Notes: a model not told the origin generated them from the sequence alone. A DNA stretch of 64,000 bases from Streptomyces bottropensis ATCC 25435 (GCF_000383595.1 NZ_KB911581.1:5116496-5180495); one strand, 5' to 3'. Positions 17,502-26,135 are shown, counted from the first letter of the stretch. Translations and numbers: made by a program.

Positions 17502-18989
17502 ATGACAGCGTCGTCCACGCCCTCCCCCAGCCGCACGGGCATGCGGTTCCCCGACCAGCCGGTGTACTCGGGCTGGTCGACCCCCTCGCGCATCGAGGCC
17601 GACATCTTCGAGATCGAGGCCGACGGGGATATCCCCCGCGACTTGGGCGGCCGCTACTACCAGATCGCTCCCGACCCGGCCTTCCCCAACCGCACCGGCG
17701 ACGACCTCCCCTTCAACGGCGACGGCATGTTGCGCATGTTCACCTTCGCCGACGGCCACGTCGACTTCCGCAGCCGCTATGTGCAGACCGACAAGCTGAA
17801 GCTGGAACGCGCCGCCCGCCGTTCGCTGTTCGGCGCCTACCGCAACCCCTACACCGACCATGTCACCGTGGCGGGCAAGAACCGCGGGGCGGCGAACACC
17901 AGCGTCACCTTCCACGCCGGGAAGCTCCTGGTCCTGAAGGAGGACGCCCGTCCCACGCGGATCGACACCGACTCCCTGGAGACCTACGGGGAATGGGACT
18001 TCGGCGGTGGGGTCAGCAGCCCGACCTTCACCGCCCATCCCCGCGTCGACCCCGTGACAGGTGAGATGTTCGCCTTCGGATACGAGGCGAAGGGCCTGGC
18101 CAGCCGGGACATCGCGTACTACGTCCTCGACGCCCACGGCAAGGTCCTGCACGAGGTGTGGTTGGTGGCCCCGTACACCAGCATGATCCACGACTTCGTC
18201 GTCACCCAGGACTATGTGATCTTCCCGGTGATGCCCACCACCGCCGACCTCGACCGGCTCAAGGCGTGCGGACCGCACTGGCAGTGGGACCCGTCCAAGG
18301 AAACCTGCCTCGGAGTGATGCCCCGCTACGGCGCCGCGGACCAGATCCGCTGGTACCGCGGCCCGGCCCGGTTCGCCTACCACTTTTTCAACGCCTACAA
18401 CGAAGGCACCGTGATCCACATCGACGGCTGTGTCGCAGAGGCTCAGCCGGCCCCGTTCCTGTATCCCGACACGCTCGTGTATGACGTCACCAAGGGGGTA
18501 TCCAGGATCACCCGCTGGACGGCCGACTACGCGGCCGACGACGGCAAGGGCTTCGAAGAGCAGGTACTCCAGCCGGAGTTCGCCGAATTCCCGCTCATCG
18601 ACGACCGGGTGGAAACGGGTCGGCACCGCATCGGGTTCACGGGGGCGCGTGTCATCGGTGACGAGCACAAGAACGCTGACGGCATACAGGCCCTCAACAC
18701 GATCATCCGCTATGACTTCGACAAGCAGCAGGCCACCGGCCAGTACGTCCTGCCCGAACACTTCACCTTCCAGGAGCCGGTGTTCGTGCCCCGCAGCGAC
18801 GACGCCCCCGAGGGCGACGGCTATCTCCTGGCCCTGGCCAACAACTGGACCACGATGCTGAACGACCTGCTCATCCTCGACACCGCCGATCTGGCCGCCG
18901 GTCCTGTGGCCACTCTCCACCTACCCCTCCGCCTGCGCAGCGGCATCCACGGGACCTGGGTCCCCGAGCACCTCGTCCAGGCCGGCTGA
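17502..18989 (+). CDS. Carotenoid-oxygenase-family (stilbene/isoeugenol-type) dioxygenase
   Basis: 495-aa non-heme iron oxygenase of the RPE65 / carotenoid cleavage family, which splits C=C bonds with O2. The four iron-binding His fit FTAHP (179), SMIHDF (230), FAYHFF (294) and IHGTW (483). Bacterial members next to aromatic pathways usually cleave stilbenes, isoeugenol or related phenylpropanoids to aldehydes such as vanillin. That suits the P450 and Rieske neighbours better than a carotenoid role, since no carotenoid genes are present. The ATG at 17502 follows GGAGG. Single-gene unit under the divergent MarR. Confidence 0.87.
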   Translation: MTASSTPSPSRTGMRFPDQPVYSGWSTPSRIEADIFEIEADGDIPRDLGGRYYQIAPDPAFPNRTGDDLPFNGDGMLRMFTFADGHVDFRSRYVQTDKLKLERAARRSLFGAYRNPYTDHVTVAGKNRGAANTSVTFHAGKLLVLKEDARPTRIDTDSLETYGEWDFGGGVSSPTFTAHPRVDPVTGEMFAFGYEAKGLASRDIAYYVLDAHGKVLHEVWLVAPYTSMIHDFVVTQDYVIFPVMPTTADLDRLKACGPHWQWDPSKETCLGVMPRYGAADQIRWYRGPARFAYHFFNAYNEGTVIHIDGCVAEAQPAPFLYPDTLVYDVTKGVSRITRWTADYAADDGKGFEEQVLQPEFAEFPLIDDRVETGRHRIGFTGARVIGDEHKNADGIQALNTIIRYDFDKQQATGQYVLPEHFTFQEPVFVPRSDDAPEGDGYLLALANNWTTMLNDLLILDTADLAAGPVATLHLPLRLRSGIHGTWVPEHLVQAG

Positions 18990-19256
18990 CCTCCAGCAGG
19001 AGGCACCAACGCGAGCTGACAGCCAGGTTTGTCGTCCGCGTACGTCCGGAGCGGCCGTCGGCCGGTGTTCACGGCCGCGTCCCGGACACCTCATGCGCCC
19101 CGGCAGGACGGCGCAACCGTCTCTGTGCGGTCCAGGACCCGGCCGCATCCGAGCACTACCTGCGGGGCCGCTTGCGCACATGTGAGGAGCCGGTTCCGCG
19201 TTCTTGGCCGTGCATTTCAATCCCGCGTGACGGGCCGGTCGGCAGGACGCCGACCG
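18990..19256. other. Gap before the arsenic island
   Basis: 267 bp with no recognisable gene or signal. It borders the truncated end of the thioredoxin reductase remnant, so it may contain the junction of the arsenic island. Confidence 0.35.
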
Positions 19257-19478
19257 CTACGGGTGCGCCGGCGGTGGCGGCCCGCCCTGATCCACGGGGA
19301 AGCCGGGGAAGTTCTCGACCTCGGTCGTCGTGGTGAGGGCGCCGCCGGCGAAGATCGCGCCGCCGAAGACGAGCGGCCTGAGTTCGGCGAGGGCGGTGTA
19401 GAGGGCGGCGGTGTATACGGCCGGACCGGAGCCGATGATGACCACGTCCCGCACGCCGTCGGCGGTCGTACCGCTCAC
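19257..19478 (-). pseudogene. Thioredoxin reductase N-terminal remnant (arsT/trxB)
   Basis: About 73 residues: VRDVVIIGSGPAVYTAALYT, then TTTTEVENFPGFPVDQGG, the FAD-binding start of thioredoxin reductase. The redox CxxC and NADPH domain are gone. The first Rossmann motif reads GSGPAVYTA rather than GPAGYTA. Its GTG overlaps the arsC stop by 4 nt, so it was once co-translated with arsC and would have recycled the thioredoxin that the reductase uses. Thioredoxin reductases of this kind are known in Streptomyces ars clusters. Confidence 0.8.
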
Positions 19479-19894
19479 GTCTCCTGCTTGGCGTCGATCT
19501 CGGCGAGCAGGGCCTCGATGCGGGTCTTGATCTCGTCGCGGATCGGGCGGACGGACTCGACGCCCTTGCCGGCCGGGTCCTCGAGGGCCCAGTCGAGGTA
19601 CTTCTTGCCGGGGAAGATGGGGCAGGCGTCGCCGCAGCCCATGGTGATGACGTAGTCGGATGCCTGGACGGCCTCGGTGGTGAGGATCTTCGGCTTGGCG
19701 CCGGCGATGTCGACGCCGACTTCCTTCATCGCTTCGACGGCGGCCGGGTTGACCTGGTCGCCCGGGAGGGAGCCGGCGGAGCGGACCTCGATCCGGTCGC
19801 CCGCGAGGTGGGTGAGGAATCCGGCGGCCATCTGCGAACGGCCCGCGTTGTGGACGCAGACGAAGAGCACGGAGGCGAGCGGGGCGGTGGACAT
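19475..19894 (-). CDS. arsC: Arsenate reductase, thioredoxin-coupled LMW-PTP type
   Basis: 139 aa. The P-loop CVHNAGRS (C-x5-R-S) binds arsenate, and MGCGDACPIFPG provides the resolving cysteines. Reduces As(V) to As(III). ATG at 19894. It lies 29 bp downstream of a second arsC-like gene on the same strand and overlaps the dead trxB gene. Confidence 0.93.
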   Translation of the reverse strand: MSTAPLASVLFVCVHNAGRSQMAAGFLTHLAGDRIEVRSAGSLPGDQVNPAAVEAMKEVGVDIAGAKPKILTTEAVQASDYVITMGCGDACPIFPGKKYLDWALEDPAGKGVESVRPIRDEIKTRIEALLAEIDAKQET

Positions 19895-19923
19895 GGGTTC
19901 TTCCTTCAGGATCAGCGGGCGGT

Positions 19924-20556
19924 TCAGGCGGGAAGGGAGGACAGAAGTTCGGTGATGTGGGCGTCGATCGCGTCGCGGATGGCGCGGACTACGGCTAGCT
20001 CGGCGCCGTCGGGGTCGGCGACGGGCCAGTCCAGGTAGCGGCGGCCGGGCACGATCGGGCAGGCGTCGCCGCAGCCCATGGTGATGACGATGTCGGCAGC
20101 CCGCACGATCTCATCGGTCAGCGGCTTGGGAAACGCCCCGGCGGCGTCGGCACCGGCCTCGGTGAGGACCTGCTCGATGAACGGCTCCACCTCAGGGGCG
20201 GGGTGTGTGCCGGCCGAAGAGACGGTGACCCGGCCTACGGCGCGGTGCGTGAGGAGGGCGGCGGCGAGTTGGGAGCGGCCCGCGTTGTGGCTGCAGACGA
20301 ACAGCACGCGCGGCAGCCCGCTGCCGGGGGCGCCCTGGACGTGGGCGAGAGCGTCCAGGCGTTCCGCGGTGAAGCGTTCGGCCAGCACGACCAGGTGCGT
20401 GCGCACTTGCGCGGTGGCGGCCAGCAGGCTGTAGGAGTCGGTGAGCAGTGCCTGGACGGTCTCGGCGGAGAAGCGGCCGGCGTGCCGGGTGGCGAGGCGG
20501 GCGACTCCGGCGGCCAGGCGCTGGTCGGGCAGGAGGGGTAGAGCGGAGGCGGACAC
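19924..20556 (-). CDS. arsC: Arsenate reductase with N-terminal helical domain
   Basis: 210 aa. Residues 1-80 form an all-helical domain (LARLATRHAGRFSAETVQAL, then LAERFTAERLDALA), seen in a subset of actinobacterial ArsC proteins. Residues 83-210 are a complete LMW-PTP arsenate reductase with CSHNAGRSQ and MGCGDACPIVPGRRYLDWP. The GTG at 20556 follows GGAG. First gene of the leftward arsC-arsC-(trxB) unit, divergent from arsR. Confidence 0.88.
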   Translation of the reverse strand: MSASALPLLPDQRLAAGVARLATRHAGRFSAETVQALLTDSYSLLAATAQVRTHLVVLAERFTAERLDALAHVQGAPGSGLPRVLFVCSHNAGRSQLAAALLTHRAVGRVTVSSAGTHPAPEVEPFIEQVLTEAGADAAGAFPKPLTDEIVRAADIVITMGCGDACPIVPGRRYLDWPVADPDGAELAVVRAIRDAIDAHITELLSSLPA

Positions 20557-20598
20557 GGGAACTCCTTCGACGCGCCCAACAAGTCATCCCACGCTGGT

Positions 20599-20614
20599 AT
20601 CAGCGCGAGGTGAT
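20599..20614. promoter_or_regulatory. Candidate ArsR operator
   Basis: ATCA-gcgcgagg-TGAT in the 74-bp region between divergent arsC and arsR, 16 bp before the arsR ATG. Short arms, so tentative; the layout fits a shared repressor site. Confidence 0.4.
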
Positions 20615-20630
20615 GTGACAGTATCAGGGC

Positions 20631-20939
20631 ATGCTGACTTCAGTCGATCCTGATGTGATCCGGGTGTTGGGTGATCCGCTCCGCCTGAAGATCGTGACCC
20701 TGCTGGCGCGCGAGACGCTCTGCATGACGCATTTGGTGGAGGAGACCGGAGCCAGGCAGACCAACCTGTCCAACCACATGAAGGTGCTGCGCGAGGCCGG
20801 GATCGTGGAGACCGAGCCCTGCGGCCGGTTCACCTACTTCAAGCTCAGGTCCGAGGTCCTGGCCGGGCTGTCGGAGCAGTTCGCCGCGCTGGCCGCCTCC
20901 GCCCGTACCGCTGCCGAGAACAAGAGGGCCTGCCCATGA
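20631..20939 (+). CDS. arsR: ArsR-family arsenic repressor
   Basis: 102-aa winged-helix repressor. VIRVLGDPLRLKIVTLLARETLC, then QTNLSNHMKVLREAG is the HTH. Cys residues in ETLCM and TEPCGR are possible As(III) ligands; the classical ELCVC pair is not present, so the sensing site is of a variant type. First gene of arsR-aquaporin-arsO, with ATGA overlaps throughout. Confidence 0.9.
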   Translation: MLTSVDPDVIRVLGDPLRLKIVTLLARETLCMTHLVEETGARQTNLSNHMKVLREAGIVETEPCGRFTYFKLRSEVLAGLSEQFAALAASARTAAENKRACP

Positions 20940-21715
20940 CCCCCGCCGAAGCCGCCGCGACCGCGGAGTCCGCGAGACCCGCCGCCGAACCCGGCTCCGT
21001 CGCGCCCGCGCCCGGTGCCACCCCGCCGCGCAGGCCGCTGGTCGCCCGTGCCGCCGCCGAACTCATAGGCACGGCGCTGCTGGTGGCGGTCGTGGTCGGT
21101 TCCGGCATCCAGGCCACCGAACTGACCAAGGACGTCGGCCTGCAGCTGCTGGCCAACTCCACGGCCACCGTCTTCGGCCTCGGCATCCTCATCCTGCTGC
21201 TCGGCCCGGTCTCCGGCGCGCACTTCAACCCGGTCGTCACCCTGGCCGAGTGGTGGACGGCGCGCCGCGGGGGCGCCGGGGTCACCCTGCGCGAGGTGGC
21301 GGTGTACGTGCCCGCGCAGATCGTCGGCGCGATCGCGGGCGCGATCCTGGCGGACGCGATGTTCGGCAGGCCGCTGGTGGAGTGGTCCACGCACGACCGC
21401 TCCGCCGGGCACCTGCTGCTCGGTGAAGTCGTCGCGACGGCCGGTCTGATCCTGCTGATCTTCGGCCTGGCCCGAGCCGACCGATTGCAGTACGCGCCTG
21501 TGGCCGTCGCCTCCTACATCGGCGCCGCGTACTGGTTCACCTCCTCCACGTCGTTCGCCAACCCGGCGGTGACCATCGGCCGCGCCTTCACCGACACCTT
21601 CGCGGGCATCGCGCCCGGCTCGCTCCTGGGCTTCATCGGCATGCAAATCATCGGCGGCGTAGTCGGACTGGCCCTGGTGGCCCTCATCTTCATGCCCCCA
21701 CGACCGGCCGAATGA
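20936..21715 (+). CDS. Aquaporin (MIP family), probable As(III) channel
   Basis: 259 aa with six membrane segments and both pore loops: SGAHFNPVVTL and SFANPAVTIGR, the first a variant NPV. The first 35 residues are an Ala/Pro-rich extension. The ATG overlaps the arsR stop (ATGA). In some bacteria an aquaglyceroporin in the ars operon (AqpS type) lets As(III) made by ArsC flow out. The absence of ArsB or Acr3 here supports that role. Not a standard GlpF, given the NPV loop. Confidence 0.87.
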   Translation: MTPAEAAATAESARPAAEPGSVAPAPGATPPRRPLVARAAAELIGTALLVAVVVGSGIQATELTKDVGLQLLANSTATVFGLGILILLLGPVSGAHFNPVVTLAEWWTARRGGAGVTLREVAVYVPAQIVGAIAGAILADAMFGRPLVEWSTHDRSAGHLLLGEVVATAGLILLIFGLARADRLQYAPVAVASYIGAAYWFTSSTSFANPAVTIGRAFTDTFAGIAPGSLLGFIGMQIIGGVVGLALVALIFMPPRPAE

Positions 21716-22767
21716 GCTCCAGCACGCAGGTGGTGGTGATCGGCGGCGGCCAGGCCGGACTCGCCGCCGGCTACCACCTGCGCCGCCTGGGCGTGGACTT
21801 CGTCGTCCTGGACGCCCAGTCCACGCCGGGCGGCGCCTGGCAGCACACCTGGGCCTCCCTGCACCTGTTCTCCCCGGCCGCCTACTCCTCCCTGCCCGGC
21901 CGCCTCATGCCGCTCCAGCCCGGCGAGACCTTCCCGGACGCCGGGCACGTGGTGGCCTACCTCGCCGACTACGAGAAGCGCTATGAGCTGCCGATCCAGA
22001 GAGGCGTCCGGGCTGAGGCCGTACACCGGGACGGTCCGCTGCTGCGTGTCGAGACCGACTCCGGTATGTGGCGGGCGCGGGCGGTGATCAGCGCCACCGG
22101 GACCTGGTCGCGGCCCTTTCTCCCCGCCGTTTCCGGCGCCAGGGCGTTCACCGGCCGCCAGCTGCACACCGTCGGCTACCGCCGCCCGGCCGACTTCGCC
22201 GGCCGGCGCGTCGTCGTGGTCGGCGGCGGCAACTCCGGCGCGCAGATCGCCGCCGACCTCGCCCTCAACGGGGCGGAGCCGATGTGGGTCACGCAGCGCC
22301 CACCGCGTTACCTCGCCGACGACATCGACGGCCGGGTGCTGTTCGACGTCGCCACCGCCCGCCGCCGCGCCCTGGACGCGGGCCGCACCGATACCGGCGG
22401 CGTTGCCTCACTCGGGGACATCGTCGCCGTTCCTCCTGTACGCGCCGCCCGCGATGCCGGTCTGCTGCAGCCGCGGCCGATGTTCACCCGGCTCACCGAG
22501 AGGGGCATCGAATGGGCCGACGGCTCACGCGCTGACGCGGACGCCGTCATCTGGTGCACCGGCTTTCGCCCGGCGCTGTCCCACCTGAACCCGCTGGGCC
22601 TTCGGCAGGCACGGGGCCACATCCTGACCGAGGGCACGCGCGCCGTGCACGAGCCGCGTCTGCACCTGCTCGGCTACGGCGACTGGACCGGACCGGCCTC
22701 CGCCACGCTGATCGGGGTGGGCCGCCCCGCCCGCGACGCGGCACGCCGGATCACCGAACTGCTGTAG
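21712..22767 (+). CDS. arsO: ArsO-like flavin-dependent monooxygenase
   Basis: 351 aa. FAD site VVIGGGQAGLAAGYHL, NADPH site VVVVGGGNSGAQIAADLA, and a C-terminal CTGFRPALSHL typical of this flavoprotein group. Overlaps the aquaporin stop (ATGA), so it is translationally coupled. Such genes are called arsO in Streptomyces ars clusters; the reaction is not firmly known and may be oxidation of an arsenical. Confidence 0.84.
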   Translation: MSSSTQVVVIGGGQAGLAAGYHLRRLGVDFVVLDAQSTPGGAWQHTWASLHLFSPAAYSSLPGRLMPLQPGETFPDAGHVVAYLADYEKRYELPIQRGVRAEAVHRDGPLLRVETDSGMWRARAVISATGTWSRPFLPAVSGARAFTGRQLHTVGYRRPADFAGRRVVVVGGGNSGAQIAADLALNGAEPMWVTQRPPRYLADDIDGRVLFDVATARRRALDAGRTDTGGVASLGDIVAVPPVRAARDAGLLQPRPMFTRLTERGIEWADGSRADADAVIWCTGFRPALSHLNPLGLRQARGHILTEGTRAVHEPRLHLLGYGDWTGPASATLIGVGRPARDAARRITELL

Positions 22768-22811
22768 GTCCCGCTCCGCTCCCGAAGGCCAGGTCCGCCC
22801 CGCCGCCGAGG

Positions 22812-23183
22812 TCAGGCTGTGACCGCCGTGGTCAGCAGCTTGCCCATGGCGGCGAGCACGGACGGCTCGACGCGGTAGTAGACCCAGGTGCCGCGCCGCT
22901 CGGAGGTGAGCAGGCCGGCTTCTTTGAGCTTTTTCAGGTGGTGGGAGACGGTCGGCTGCGAGACGCCGACGTCGGAGATGTCGCACACGCACGCCTCGCC
23001 GCCCTCGTGCGAGGCGACCGCGGAGAACAGACGCAGTCGGACGGGGTCACCGAGCGCCTTGAACATCCGGGCGGCCGTCTCCGCCTCCTGGGCGGTGAAC
23101 GGTCGCTCGGTGAGCGGCGGGCAGCACGGCGCCGCGCTCTGGTCGGCGGGCTCGAGCAGCGGCAGCACCTTGGCATTCGACAT
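22812..23183 (-). CDS. arsR: ArsR-family repressor with CxC metalloid site
   Basis: 123 aa. FKALGDPVRLRLFSAVASHE, then EACVCDISDVGVSQPTVSHH: the CVC pair at the start of the recognition region is the classic As(III)/Sb(III) site, and SAAPCCPP adds an N-terminal Cys pair. The ATG at 23183 lies inside a 32-bp operator. Divergent from the FAD enzyme/MFS pair, which carries a second copy of that operator. Confidence 0.92.
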   Translation of the reverse strand: MSNAKVLPLLEPADQSAAPCCPPLTERPFTAQEAETAARMFKALGDPVRLRLFSAVASHEGGEACVCDISDVGVSQPTVSHHLKKLKEAGLLTSERRGTWVYYRVEPSVLAAMGKLLTTAVTA

Positions 23184-23207
23184 GCGCCTATGTTGACATA
23201 CGTCGAA
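23176..23207. promoter_or_regulatory. ArsR operator, copy 1 (over the arsR start)
   Basis: 32-bp site beginning TTCGAC and ending GTCGAA, with CTATGTTGAC in the centre. It spans the arsR start codon, so bound repressor would block its own expression. 24 of 32 positions match copy 2. Confidence 0.72.
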
Positions 23208-23290
23208 CCAGTGGGGCGAGGGTCGCGGCTGGCCCCGACTGTCCGCCGCCGATCACCGTGACGTCGACATGCCCCATACAGACCGATGAA

Positions 23291-23322
23291 TTCGATGTAT
23301 GTCTATGTTGACGGACATCGAA
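23291..23322. promoter_or_regulatory. ArsR operator, copy 2 (before the FAD enzyme)
   Basis: Perfect 8-bp arms TTCGATGT and ACATCGAA 16 bp apart, same length, orientation and centre (CTATGTTGAC) as copy 1. It lies 61 bp before the GTG of the FAD gene. A further half-site ACGTCGAA lies near 23358. Confidence 0.75.
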
Positions 23323-23382
23323 TCAGGTGTAATGCTGGCCGCGCAAGCCATCGACAGACGTCGAAACACGCAAGGAGTCGCC

Positions 23383-24786
23383 GTGAACGCGCCCGCCCCA
23401 ACCGAGCTGCCCGTCGTCGTCATCGGAGCCGGACCGGCCGGTCTGGCCGCCGCCGCCCATCTGACCGAACGCGGCATCGACCCCTTGGTCCTGGAGGCCG
23501 GAGCAGCCGCAGGCGCCGCAGTGCGCGAGTGGTCGCACGTGCGCCTGTTCTCGACCTGGGGTGAACTCACCGACCCGGCGGCCGAGAAGCTGCTCGCCCC
23601 GACCGGCTGGACCAAGCCGGACGCGACCACGTATCCCACCGGCGGCGACTGGGCCGAGCAGTACCTCCAGCCGCTTGCCGACGTCCTCGGAGAGCGAGTG
23701 CGCTTCGGCGCCACCGTCACCGGCGTCTCCCGGGCCGGACGCGACCGGATCGTCGACGCCGACCGCGAGAGTCAGCCCTTCGTCGTCCACGTCACCTACG
23801 CCGACGGCCAGGAGGAGCGCCTGTTCGCCCGCGCGGTCATCGACGCCTCCGGCACCTGGACCACCCCCGGCCCGGCCGGCGCCAGCGGCCTGCCCGCGCT
23901 CGGCGAGCGCGCGGCCGCCGACCGCATCACCTACCGCGTCCCCGACCTCAAGGACCCGGCCGTACGCGCCCGGTACGCAGGCAAACGCACCGCCGTCATC
24001 GGCTCCGGCGCCTCCGCCTTCACCGCGCTGGCCACCCTCGCCGACGTCGCCAAGGACGAACCGGGCACCCGCGCTGTGTGGATCCTGCGCCGCGGCCTCT
24101 CCGGCTCCACGTTCGGCGGCGGCGAAGCCGACCAGCTGCCCGCCCGCGGCGCCCTCGGGCTCGCGGCGAAGACGGCTGTCGGCAGCGGATACGCGGACGC
24201 GGTCACCGGCTTCCGGACCGAAGCGATCGAACGCGACGGCGAGGGCCGCCTGGTGCTGGCCGGTGAGGACGGCCGCCGCCTGAACCCGGTCGATGAGGTC
24301 ATCGTGCTCACTGGCCTCCGCCCCGACCTGTCCTTCCTGTCCGAACTCCGCCTCGGCCTGGACGAACGGCTCCAGGCACCCACCGAACTGGCGCCGCTGA
24401 TCGACCCCAACCAGCACTCCTGCGGCACCGTCTACCCGCACGGCCACCGCGAGCTGTCCCACCCCGAACAGGGCGTGTACCTGGTCGGCATGAAGTCCTA
24501 CGGCCGCGCCCCGACCTTCCTCGCCATGACCGGCTACGAGCAGGTCCGCTCCGTCACCGCCGCCATCGCAGGCGACCTCGAGTCCGCCGACCGCGTCGAA
24601 CTCACCCTCCCCGAGACCGGAGTGTGCGGCGGCGCCGGACTGTTCGACGACCCGGCCGCCGGGCAGGCCGACGGCGGCGGCTGCTGCGCGCCCGCGCCCG
24701 CGCCCGCGCTTGTGCAGATCGGCGTCGGCGCGCCCGCCGCCACCGTGGCCGAGGAAGCGCCGACGGGCGGCTGCGGCGGCTCGTGA
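23383..24786 (+). CDS. FAD-dependent oxidoreductase with Cys-rich tail
   Basis: 467 aa. FAD site VVVIGAGPAGLAAAAHL, second dinucleotide site AVIGSGASAFTAL, and TGLRPDLSFL near the end of the fold. The last 50 residues leave the fold and carry spaced cysteines (TGVCGGAG, GGGCCAPAP, TGGCGGS), plausibly As(III)-binding. GTG at 23383 with AAGGAG is chosen over an upstream ATG at 23299, which falls inside the operator. The ArsR operator upstream and the coupled MFS gene tie it to arsenical handling; the reaction is unknown. Confidence 0.85.
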   Translation: MNAPAPTELPVVVIGAGPAGLAAAAHLTERGIDPLVLEAGAAAGAAVREWSHVRLFSTWGELTDPAAEKLLAPTGWTKPDATTYPTGGDWAEQYLQPLADVLGERVRFGATVTGVSRAGRDRIVDADRESQPFVVHVTYADGQEERLFARAVIDASGTWTTPGPAGASGLPALGERAAADRITYRVPDLKDPAVRARYAGKRTAVIGSGASAFTALATLADVAKDEPGTRAVWILRRGLSGSTFGGGEADQLPARGALGLAAKTAVGSGYADAVTGFRTEAIERDGEGRLVLAGEDGRRLNPVDEVIVLTGLRPDLSFLSELRLGLDERLQAPTELAPLIDPNQHSCGTVYPHGHRELSHPEQGVYLVGMKSYGRAPTFLAMTGYEQVRSVTAAIAGDLESADRVELTLPETGVCGGAGLFDDPAAGQADGGGCCAPAPAPALVQIGVGAPAATVAEEAPTGGCGGS

Positions 24787-26024
24787 CCACTCTCGATACC
24801 CCTGGGCGCGGGGCCGCGACCGGATCGGGGGACCGGTCGCCGCCCCGCGCCGTCCTGCCCGCTCTGTGCGCCACTCAGATCACGAGCTGGGGCATCGTCT
24901 ACTACGCGTTCCCGGTGTTGAACCCGCAGATCACCTCCGCTACGGGATGGCCGGCCGGAGCGACGATGGCCGCCTTCTCCCTCGGCCTGGTCGTCTCCGC
25001 ACTCGCCGGAATCCGCGTAGGCCGGATCCTGGACCATCGCGGCCCGCGCGCGGTGATGACCGCTGGATCCGTCCTCGGCACCGTGAGCCTGCTGATCGTG
25101 GCCACCGCCCAGAACCTGCTGGTGTTCTTCACCGGCTGGGCCCTCGCCGGCCTCGCGATGGCAGCGACCTTCTACCAACCCGCCTTCGCCGCACTGACCC
25201 GCTGGTGGGCCCCGAACCACGTCCGCGCGCTGACCATCGTCACCCTCGCCGGCGGCCTCGCCTCCACCGTCTTCGCACCGCTGACCGCCCTGCTCGCCGA
25301 CCACCTGTCCTGGCGCGCCACCTATCTCGTGCTCGCGGCGATCCTCGCCGTCATCACGGTTCCTGCCCATGCCCTGGCGCTGAACGCTCCTTGGCCAACG
25401 GCCACGCCCTCGCCGCAGCACACCCATGTCCAAGCCGCAGCGGTGGCACGAAGCCGGCCCTTCTGGGTGCTCGCGGCAGTGTTCACCCTGTCAGCGTTCG
25501 CCATGTACGCCGTCGTCGTCGCCCTGGTTCCGCTCCTGCTCGAACGCGGCTACTCCACCGCGCAGGCCGCGTGGGTACTCGGCATCGGCGGCGCCGGACA
25601 AACTCTCGGCCGCACCCTGTACGCCACCCTCGCCCGCCGCACCACCGCCACGGCCCGCACGACCAGTCTCATCGCCCTCGGTGGATTGACCACCGCCGCC
25701 TTCGCCGCCGTCCCTGGCCCGTACGCCCTGCTCATCGCCGTGTCGGTCATGGCCGGCCTGGTCCGCGGCAACCTCACCCTCCTTCAGGCCACCGCCATCA
25801 CCGACCGCTGGGGCACAGCCCACTACGGCCGTCTCTCCGGACTCCTCGCCGCACCCGCCCACACAGCGGCAGCACTCGCGCCGTTCGCCGGCGCTGCCCT
25901 GGCCGTCCCTCTCGGCGGCTACGGACCGCTGTTCTTCCTCCTGGCCACCATCTCCGTCGCCGCCGCGCTCATCGCACCGTGGACAGCTACCGGCGCCGTA
26001 CGCCACCGATTCCCCCGGCTGTGA
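24783..26024 (+). CDS. MFS transporter of the arsenic island
   Basis: 413 aa, about 12 membrane segments. WGIVYYAFPVLNPQI at the N-terminus and GRILDHRGPR as the loop 2-3 motif. The GTG overlaps the FAD gene stop (GTGA), so it is tightly coupled. Most likely exports a product made or sensed by the upstream FAD enzyme, possibly an arsenical. It is not ArsB, Acr3 or an obvious ArsJ. Confidence 0.83.
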   Translation: MTTLDTPGRGAATGSGDRSPPRAVLPALCATQITSWGIVYYAFPVLNPQITSATGWPAGATMAAFSLGLVVSALAGIRVGRILDHRGPRAVMTAGSVLGTVSLLIVATAQNLLVFFTGWALAGLAMAATFYQPAFAALTRWWAPNHVRALTIVTLAGGLASTVFAPLTALLADHLSWRATYLVLAAILAVITVPAHALALNAPWPTATPSPQHTHVQAAAVARSRPFWVLAAVFTLSAFAMYAVVVALVPLLLERGYSTAQAAWVLGIGGAGQTLGRTLYATLARRTTATARTTSLIALGGLTTAAFAAVPGPYALLIAVSVMAGLVRGNLTLLQATAITDRWGTAHYGRLSGLLAAPAHTAAALAPFAGAALAVPLGGYGPLFFLLATISVAAALIAPWTATGAVRHRFPRL

Positions 26025-26078
26025 CAACCGCAGCATCCCCTGCAGGCGCACCCGGCGGCTTCGACGACTTCCTGGTAG

Positions 26079-26107
26079 GGCCCTGCGCGGCCCGGCCGCG
26101 CAGGGCC
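26079..26107. terminator. Bidirectional terminator hairpin
   Basis: Perfect 13-bp GC-rich arms (GGCCCTGCGCGGC and its complement) around a 3-nt loop, between the convergent MFS and glycine-rich genes. It can end transcription from both sides. Confidence 0.85.
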
Positions 26108-26135
26108 GGGCCGGTATCGAAACGGCACCACAGCG

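Noticed and set aside
23299..23382. Upstream ATG for the FAD enzyme (28 extra residues)
   Set aside because: It lies inside the ArsR operator; the GTG at 23383 has a good AAGGAG.
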